Shown here: piece by piece, positions 33,830-38,177 of the stretch
Layout: each line of letters opens with the position of its first letter
How positions within the stretch are numbered: the first letter of the stretch is position 1
Assembly (NCBI GenBank): GCA_000332255.1
Contig: KB235926.1
Location: 3,517,832-3,556,008 of the forward strand
Length of the DNA stretch: 38,177 nt
Direction of reading: 5' to 3'
From: a cyanobacterium PCC 7702
Lineage (GTDB): Bacteria; Cyanobacteriota; Cyanobacteriia; Cyanobacteriales; Nostocaceae
Position numbers and translations under genes: made by a program
Notes under the pieces: model-generated
The model's database searches: none
Told to the model about the DNA's origin: nothing
What the model saw: the letters and a program-made list of their open reading frames with translations, nothing else

Positions 33830-36178
33830 TTAGAAAACGGAAATTTTATTTTCCACTCCTTGGATAAACCTTTCAAAACCAGTATTCGCGCTCCATTGAA
33901 TTGCGCCCTCTTTTCCTGTGAAATAGACTATGGTTTGACCTTGATTGAGTTGGGATAAAGCTTTTTGATCGATGTTAGCAGTAATTGCGATCGCCACTTG
34001 TGGTCGCAGGTTAGTTACAAGTTCCTTTAAAGACTCACCAGGACACCAAATTACTTGGGGATGAGCTAATTCCCCTGTTTGAATCAACTGATGTATTTCT
34101 GTAGGTTTGACATTCCCTATAAATAGCCATACCTGCTGTTGAATTTGCATTTGTAATACAGGCAATCCAGTGTTAACAAATTGTACAACTACAGTATCAG
34201 TACCAATGCTTTGACCGACTGATACTGGTTGGTATAATCCTTTTCGCTTTTCTACTTCTTTTTTAACTATTTGACTGGTAAGGGGATTTTTAAAGTTAGT
34301 ATAAGCAAAATCATAAAAAACTCTAATCGGTAGGTTAGACAGAATTTCTAGCCAACCGCTACTACCATTGGGTTGAAAATTAGAAGCGATCGCCCAATCA
34401 ATTTGATTAACACCTTGTTGTTGTAAAAAAGGCAAAATCGTAAAGCGTCCCGTTTTTTCGTCACCACTATTAACTAATGCTACCTTACCTCGGTCTTGAA
34501 TTACTATAACTGGTTCTTCATCGTCTGCTAGTAGTGTAACCCGAAACAAAAAGTTAGCAGAATGCCAAACTGGGATTAATACTAAACCTATAATAATGAA
34601 ACTAGCAAACCACCACCGCTTTCGCCACCAATGCACTAGCCAGACCAGGACAAGCAGTATATAAATAGCTAATAACTGCCAAATATCGATCTTGCCAAGC
34701 GCCAAGGAATTTCCTGGTAAAGTGCTGAAAAATTCTACAAGTTTAACAAGCCAGCTAGTAGGATAGTGCAAGATAGCAGCCAAGTAACTTCCAGTCTCAG
34801 GAAAAATTAATGCTGCTAATGCACTAATAATACCACCTATACTAATAATTGAAATTAATGGGGTAGTGATGATGTTTAATATAAGGCTGTAGATGGGTAC
34901 AACTCCAAAAACAAAAAGTTGCACTGGTAAAGTCCAAACTGTGGCAGCAACAGGAACAGCAATTAAAGAAGCGATCGCTGTTGGTAGCCATTGCAAACGT
35001 TCAGTTATTGGTGGTACAGTTACAATCAATCCTAAAGTTGCTAAGAAACTCAACTCAAATCCTAAATCCCAAATCCACAAAGGGTTAAATAAAAGCAATA
35101 AAGTTGCCGCCACTAGTAAAGATCCCAGTTGCTTGACCTTACGTTTTAATCCCAAACCCATCAAAGCCGCAAATCCCATCACTACAGCTCTTAACACAGC
35201 AGGTTGAAAGCCTGTCAAGCACAGAAAAATAATTAATCCCAAACCGCCAAGGGTAACTTGCACTATCCTGTGAAAGCGACTGGTCAAGCCTAACACTACA
35301 CTTAAAATTAAGGAAGTCTGAAACCCAGATGCTGCTAAAGCATGAGCTAAACCAGCCTTGACAAAGGCATCTCGAATATCATACGGCAAATCCACCGCCT
35401 TGCTACCCAGAACCATTGCACTGACCACAGGACCTTCTGGAACACCCAAATAACGTACTTGCGAGCGCACGATCTTCTCTCGGACTTTCCACCATCCCCA
35501 TGATGGCTTTTCTTCATCCAATACGTTGACTAGTCGTCCCACTAAACCAGCAAAGGTTCCTTCTTGGCGCAAAAATTTCTCAAAATTAAAAGCACCAGGA
35601 TTTAATGGTGGTTTTGGTTTGTACAAAATACCGGTTACGGCCACTTGCTGGCCAGGATGCAAACCTGTAACTTGAAGTATAGGAGCTGTTACGTATAGCT
35701 TACCCGTTACACCTTTACTTGCGCCTGTTAGTCCTTGATCGTTTTTAACTTCATCCAACTGAGTTGCTTCTAACCAAAACTGTCCTCGCTGATTGCGAGT
35801 TAACCGTGGTGTAGTTACAACCTCTCCCCGGACAATAAATAATTGTTCTTGATTGTTGTTTTCTAAGGGGACAAATTTGCTAATGTCATTTTTCCCTGGT
35901 TGGGGAAGGCGCAGTTGAAAATATAAACTTGCTAAAAGTCCTACGAAACCAGCAATCAGCCACACTCTGGAATGAGGAGTTTTTGTTAACAGTGGTGGTG
36001 CTGTTTGGCTTTTAGCTCGAGTATTTGCAAGCATTGGCAGATTGGGACTTCTGTTTCTAAAAACAACTGTTCCCAAGACTCCTAGAAATAGGACCCAAGC
36101 ACCACCCCAGGGAACAGATGTAAACAGCAACCCAAAAATATAGCCAAGACAAATGATGACACCAGTGGCTTGAAACAT
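33830..36178 (-). CDS. comEC: ComEC/Rec2 DNA-uptake channel protein
   Basis: This 782-residue protein forms the inner-membrane pore for single-stranded DNA in natural transformation. It has N-terminal helices and a DUF4131 beta-barrel (about 100-230, FIVRGEVVTTPRLTRNQRGQ). The competence domain helices include HALAASGFQTSLILSVVLGL (SGxQ in place of the commoner SGxH), LTGFQPAVLRAVVMGF and NPLWIWDLGFELSFLATLGL. A C-terminal metallo-beta-lactamase-like domain starts with VTLLADDEEPVIVIQDRGKV. The metal-binding HxHxDH block is absent: where it should be, the text is WAIASNFQPNGSSGW, so nuclease activity of that domain is not expected. Related cyanobacterial proteins may share this. ATG 36176-36178 with a full-length frame, 83 nt downstream of the DUF4079 gene on the same strand. 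Confidence 0.9.
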   Translation of the reverse strand: MFQATGVIICLGYIFGLLFTSVPWGGAWVLFLGVLGTVVFRNRSPNLPMLANTRAKSQTAPPLLTKTPHSRVWLIAGFVGLLASLYFQLRLPQPGKNDISKFVPLENNNQEQLFIVRGEVVTTPRLTRNQRGQFWLEATQLDEVKNDQGLTGASKGVTGKLYVTAPILQVTGLHPGQQVAVTGILYKPKPPLNPGAFNFEKFLRQEGTFAGLVGRLVNVLDEEKPSWGWWKVREKIVRSQVRYLGVPEGPVVSAMVLGSKAVDLPYDIRDAFVKAGLAHALAASGFQTSLILSVVLGLTSRFHRIVQVTLGGLGLIIFLCLTGFQPAVLRAVVMGFAALMGLGLKRKVKQLGSLLVAATLLLLFNPLWIWDLGFELSFLATLGLIVTVPPITERLQWLPTAIASLIAVPVAATVWTLPVQLFVFGVVPIYSLILNIITTPLISIISIGGIISALAALIFPETGSYLAAILHYPTSWLVKLVEFFSTLPGNSLALGKIDIWQLLAIYILLVLVWLVHWWRKRWWFASFIIIGLVLIPVWHSANFLFRVTLLADDEEPVIVIQDRGKVALVNSGDEKTGRFTILPFLQQQGVNQIDWAIASNFQPNGSSGWLEILSNLPIRVFYDFAYTNFKNPLTSQIVKKEVEKRKGLYQPVSVGQSIGTDTVVVQFVNTGLPVLQMQIQQQVWLFIGNVKPTEIHQLIQTGELAHPQVIWCPGESLKELVTNLRPQVAIAITANIDQKALSQLNQGQTIVYFTGKEGAIQWSANTGFERFIQGVENKISVF

Positions 36179-36182
36179 GGAA

Positions 36183-36261
36183 ATTTTGGCAATAGTACCC
36201 GGTGACTAAAGCGCCTTCAAGGCGTCTACAGTCTATAGGTATAAAAAGATTTTGGCAATAG
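36183..36261. repeat. 13-bp direct repeat flanking a short hairpin
   Basis: ATTTTGGCAATAG occurs at 36183-36195 and exactly again at 36249-36261, with 53 bp between them containing the small hairpin AGCGCCTTCAAGGCGT (about 36210-36225). The second copy abuts the DUF4079 stop codon and the first lies just upstream of comEC. It may be a small tandem duplication or scar, or a weak terminator between the two genes. Confidence 0.5.
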
Positions 36262-36744
36262 CTATAAAGACAAACCTAAATTCAGCCCCAACACGGCGTG
36301 TAAAAACATCAAACCAAGCGCTGCAGTACCCAAGTAAGCATGAAATTTACGCCATCCTGCTTGCTGCTCACCTCCAAACTTGCTCAAAGCAATCGCACCG
36401 TTAAGTCCTAGTAACAGCAGTACGCCTAAAGCAGTCCAAAAATGGGGGCTTTTCGTAATAGGTTGATGTTGCATTTGTAGGGACAACACTCCTCCTGTAA
36501 AACCTAATGCTATAAATGAAAACATCCATAGTGCCAGTTGGCGGTGAGCGATGCGACTTTTGATAGCCGTATCTTTATCCTTAGTTAACCTTCCTTGCCA
36601 ACCACTTACACCCACGGCGCTACCCATAACAAACACTACAATTCCCATCATTAAGGGATGTCCCCAGCGGACTATTGGTTCGGGAATACCCAAACTGCGA
36701 AACCAAGCAGCGATCGGCTCTAAAATTTCGCTCCAGTTAATCAT
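36262..36744 (-). CDS. DUF4079 membrane protein
   Basis: This 160-residue protein of the DUF4079 family is found almost only in cyanobacteria and plastids. Four membrane helices are visible: WGHPLMMGIVVFVMGSAVGV (about 27-46), LALWMFSFIALGFTGGVLSL (70-89), HFWTALGVLLLLGLNGAIAL (101-120) and YLGTAALGLMFLHAVLGLNL (137-156). His residues in or near helices (WGHP, AHRQ, FHAY, LHAV) resemble a cytochrome b561-like arrangement, so heme binding is possible but not shown. ATG 36742-36744 has GAGGG upstream. It is on the same strand as glyQ (upstream) and comEC (downstream), so a common transcript is possible. Function unknown. Confidence 0.88.
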   Translation of the reverse strand: MINWSEILEPIAAWFRSLGIPEPIVRWGHPLMMGIVVFVMGSAVGVSGWQGRLTKDKDTAIKSRIAHRQLALWMFSFIALGFTGGVLSLQMQHQPITKSPHFWTALGVLLLLGLNGAIALSKFGGEQQAGWRKFHAYLGTAALGLMFLHAVLGLNLGLSL

Positions 36745-36840
36745 TTTTCCCTCACACCAGGTAATCTAGTAACCGTTTTGTATATCAGTGAAAATAATAA
36801 ATGTGCGACAGCTAGCTGCATTAAGGGATGCATTGCTCGT

Positions 36841-37719
36841 TTAACTTGCAGTTCGATTTAACAAGGGAAAACCTAGCTTTTGCCGCTGTTCTACATACAA
36901 TATTGCTACTTTGCGTGCCAAATGCCTGATTCTACTAATGTAACGGGTTCTCTCTGTAACTGAGATGATACCTCTAGCATCAAGCAAATTGAAGACATGG
37001 GAACATTTCAAAATATAGTCCAAACCAGGTAGTACTAGTCCTCGCTCTATTAGTTGCAGTGCTTCTTGTTCGTACATGTTAAATAATGCAAGTAGCATTT
37101 CTGGATTAGAGGCTTCAAAATTGTAAACGCACTGTTCAATTTCTCCTTGGAGGTGCACATCTCCATAGGTGATTTTGTCTGTCCATTGGATTTTAGTTAT
37201 CGCCTCGACACCCTGGAGATACATTGCCAAACGCTCCAGTCCGTAGGTGATTTCAATTGAGACAGGACGACAATCAATTCCTCCACATTGTTGGAAGTAG
37301 GTAAATTGAGTTATTTCCATTCCATCCAACCATACTTCCCAGCCTGTACCCCAAGCACCTACGGTTGCATCTTCCCAGTTATCTTCCACGAATCGTACAT
37401 CGTGGTCTTCTGGACGAATTCCCAAAGCTTTTAAAGAATCCAAGTAAATCTCCTGAATATCGTTTGGTGAAGGTTTAATCAGTACTTGGTACTGGTAGTA
37501 GTGTTGGAAACGATTGGGATTTTCGCCATAGCGCCCATCTGTGGGACGACGACAAGGTTCAACGTACGCAACAGCCCATGGTTCCGGTCCTAGTGCTCTT
37601 AGAAATGTCTGGGGATTTTTGGTTCCAGCTCCTTTTTCGATGTCGTAAGGTTGGGCAATCAGACATCCGCGATCGCTCCAAAACTTATGCAATACTTCTA
37701 TTACAGATTGAAAATTCAC
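36841..37719 (-). CDS. glyQ: Glycine-tRNA ligase alpha subunit
   Basis: The 292-residue alpha subunit of the heterotetrameric bacterial glycyl-tRNA synthetase carries the class II catalytic core. Motifs are immediately recognisable: [20 protein letters not shown] (14-33), [20 protein letters not shown] (58-77), [20 protein letters not shown] (113-132) and the glycine-specific [20 protein letters not shown]. The beta subunit (glyS) is not adjacent, as is common in cyanobacteria. Start is GTG 37717-37719; no alternative ATG lies in the conserved N-terminus. Length is normal. The next gene to the right is the divergent 16S rRNA gene, and their promoters share 37720-38000. Confidence 0.97.
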   Translation of the reverse strand: MNFQSVIEVLHKFWSDRGCLIAQPYDIEKGAGTKNPQTFLRALGPEPWAVAYVEPCRRPTDGRYGENPNRFQHYYQYQVLIKPSPNDIQEIYLDSLKALGIRPEDHDVRFVEDNWEDATVGAWGTGWEVWLDGMEITQFTYFQQCGGIDCRPVSIEITYGLERLAMYLQGVEAITKIQWTDKITYGDVHLQGEIEQCVYNFEASNPEMLLALFNMYEQEALQLIERGLVLPGLDYILKCSHVFNLLDARGIISVTERTRYISRIRHLARKVAILYVEQRQKLGFPLLNRTAS

Positions 37720-37822
37720 GATAACCCTTGCCCTGTTTCAACAACGCATAACCCATTTTGACGCAAACTCGACACAGCTAACTTAGAAAATTGTTCCGGT
37801 AAAAAATTTTGGGTTCAACATA

Positions 37823-37851
37823 TTGACAACAACAAACAAAGTAGCTAGTAT
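37823..37851 (+). promoter_or_regulatory. Strong sigma70-type promoter of the rRNA operon
   Basis: A perfect -35 box TTGACA (37823-37828) is separated by exactly 17 nt from TAGTAT (37846-37851), a good -10 box. It lies about 155 nt upstream of the mature 16S 5' end and faces it. No other promoter this close to consensus is seen between glyQ and the 16S gene. Confidence 0.65.
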
Positions 37852-37862
37852 AGGATAGTGCC

Positions 37863-37912
37863 TGATGAGCGAAAGCCACAACGAGTGACCAAGAAAGGCA
37901 GAAAGCTCATCA
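37863..37912 (+). promoter_or_regulatory. rRNA leader stem-loop
   Basis: TGATGAGC (37863-37870) and GCTCATCA (37905-37912) are perfect inverted copies 34 nt apart in the transcribed leader of the 16S gene. Such leader stems typically take part in antitermination or in folding of the precursor. Role here is inferred from position alone. Confidence 0.4.
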
Positions 37913-38004
37913 ATAACCGAACCATGAAAAAAGCATAGTTGGAAAGGGAGACGGCAGGGAGAGAAGTTGTCGTCAAAAGAGGAATAAATTAAAGAAAGCC
38001 AGAA

Positions 38005-38177
<173 letters not shown>

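Overview
The window is a chromosomal segment of a cyanobacterium. The evidence is the many HIP1 octamers (GCGATCGC), a one-helix high-light-inducible protein, a CemA/PxcA envelope protein, a Mo-nitrogenase C-terminal-domain protein, DUF4079, DUF202 and DUF1269 proteins typical of the phylum, and a 16S rRNA gene beginning at the right edge. Filamentous or large-genome cyanobacteria (Nostocales or Chroococcidiopsidales type) fit best, from the multidomain Ser/Thr kinase-histidine kinase and the Mo-nitro_C protein. The genus cannot be fixed from the sequence alone.

Layout. 1-4.4 kb is accessory and decaying: the 5' part of a DDE transposase at the left edge, a small hypothetical gene, a DUF3131 gene whose N-terminus looks displaced by a frameshift, a tRNA-like scrap and a DUF3445 pseudogene. 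4.4-6.6 kb carries a DUF1269 protein and a penicillin-binding/beta-lactamase-fold hydrolase with an unusual active site. 6.8-11.9 kb is an efflux locus on the minus strand: MarR regulator, EmrA/HlyD membrane-fusion protein, EntS-type MFS exporter and a DHA2 (EmrB-type) exporter broken by one in-frame TAG. 12.1-14.2 kb is an arsM-arsS arsenic methylation/arsenosugar pair with a strong terminator. 14.3-21.7 kb is a two-gene signalling unit: a giant Ser/Thr kinase-ATPase-GAF-histidine kinase-receiver gene broken by one in-frame TGA, followed 2 nt later by a receiver-histidine kinase gene.

21.7-24.1 kb is sparse: two stretches of about 0.7 kb without a recognisable gene around a Mo-nitro_C protein, then a hypothetical protein. 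24.2-27.8 kb holds an APC-type permease with a structured leader and an early in-frame TGA, a high-light-inducible protein with an RpaB-type HLR1 box, a DUF202 membrane protein and a hypothetical protein. 28.2-38.2 kb is housekeeping: aroA, tRNA-Ser(CGA), mqo, a zinc alcohol dehydrogenase, pxcA/cemA, comEC, DUF4079, glyQ, and the promoter, leader and 5' end of a 16S rRNA gene.

The most striking signal is recurrent gene damage. Three otherwise intact large genes (DHA2 exporter, giant kinase, APC permease) each carry exactly one in-frame stop and no frameshift, and all three are explained by a C-to-T change on the minus strand. With the DUF3445 wreck and the displaced DUF3131 start, this points to recent relaxed selection (for example host association or a long-cultured strain) or to systematic sequence error. 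I saw no CRISPR array, phage module or recognisable new defence system. The best candidates for new biology are the structured leader with an anti-Shine-Dalgarno segment ahead of the APC permease, and the possible functional split of the giant kinase.
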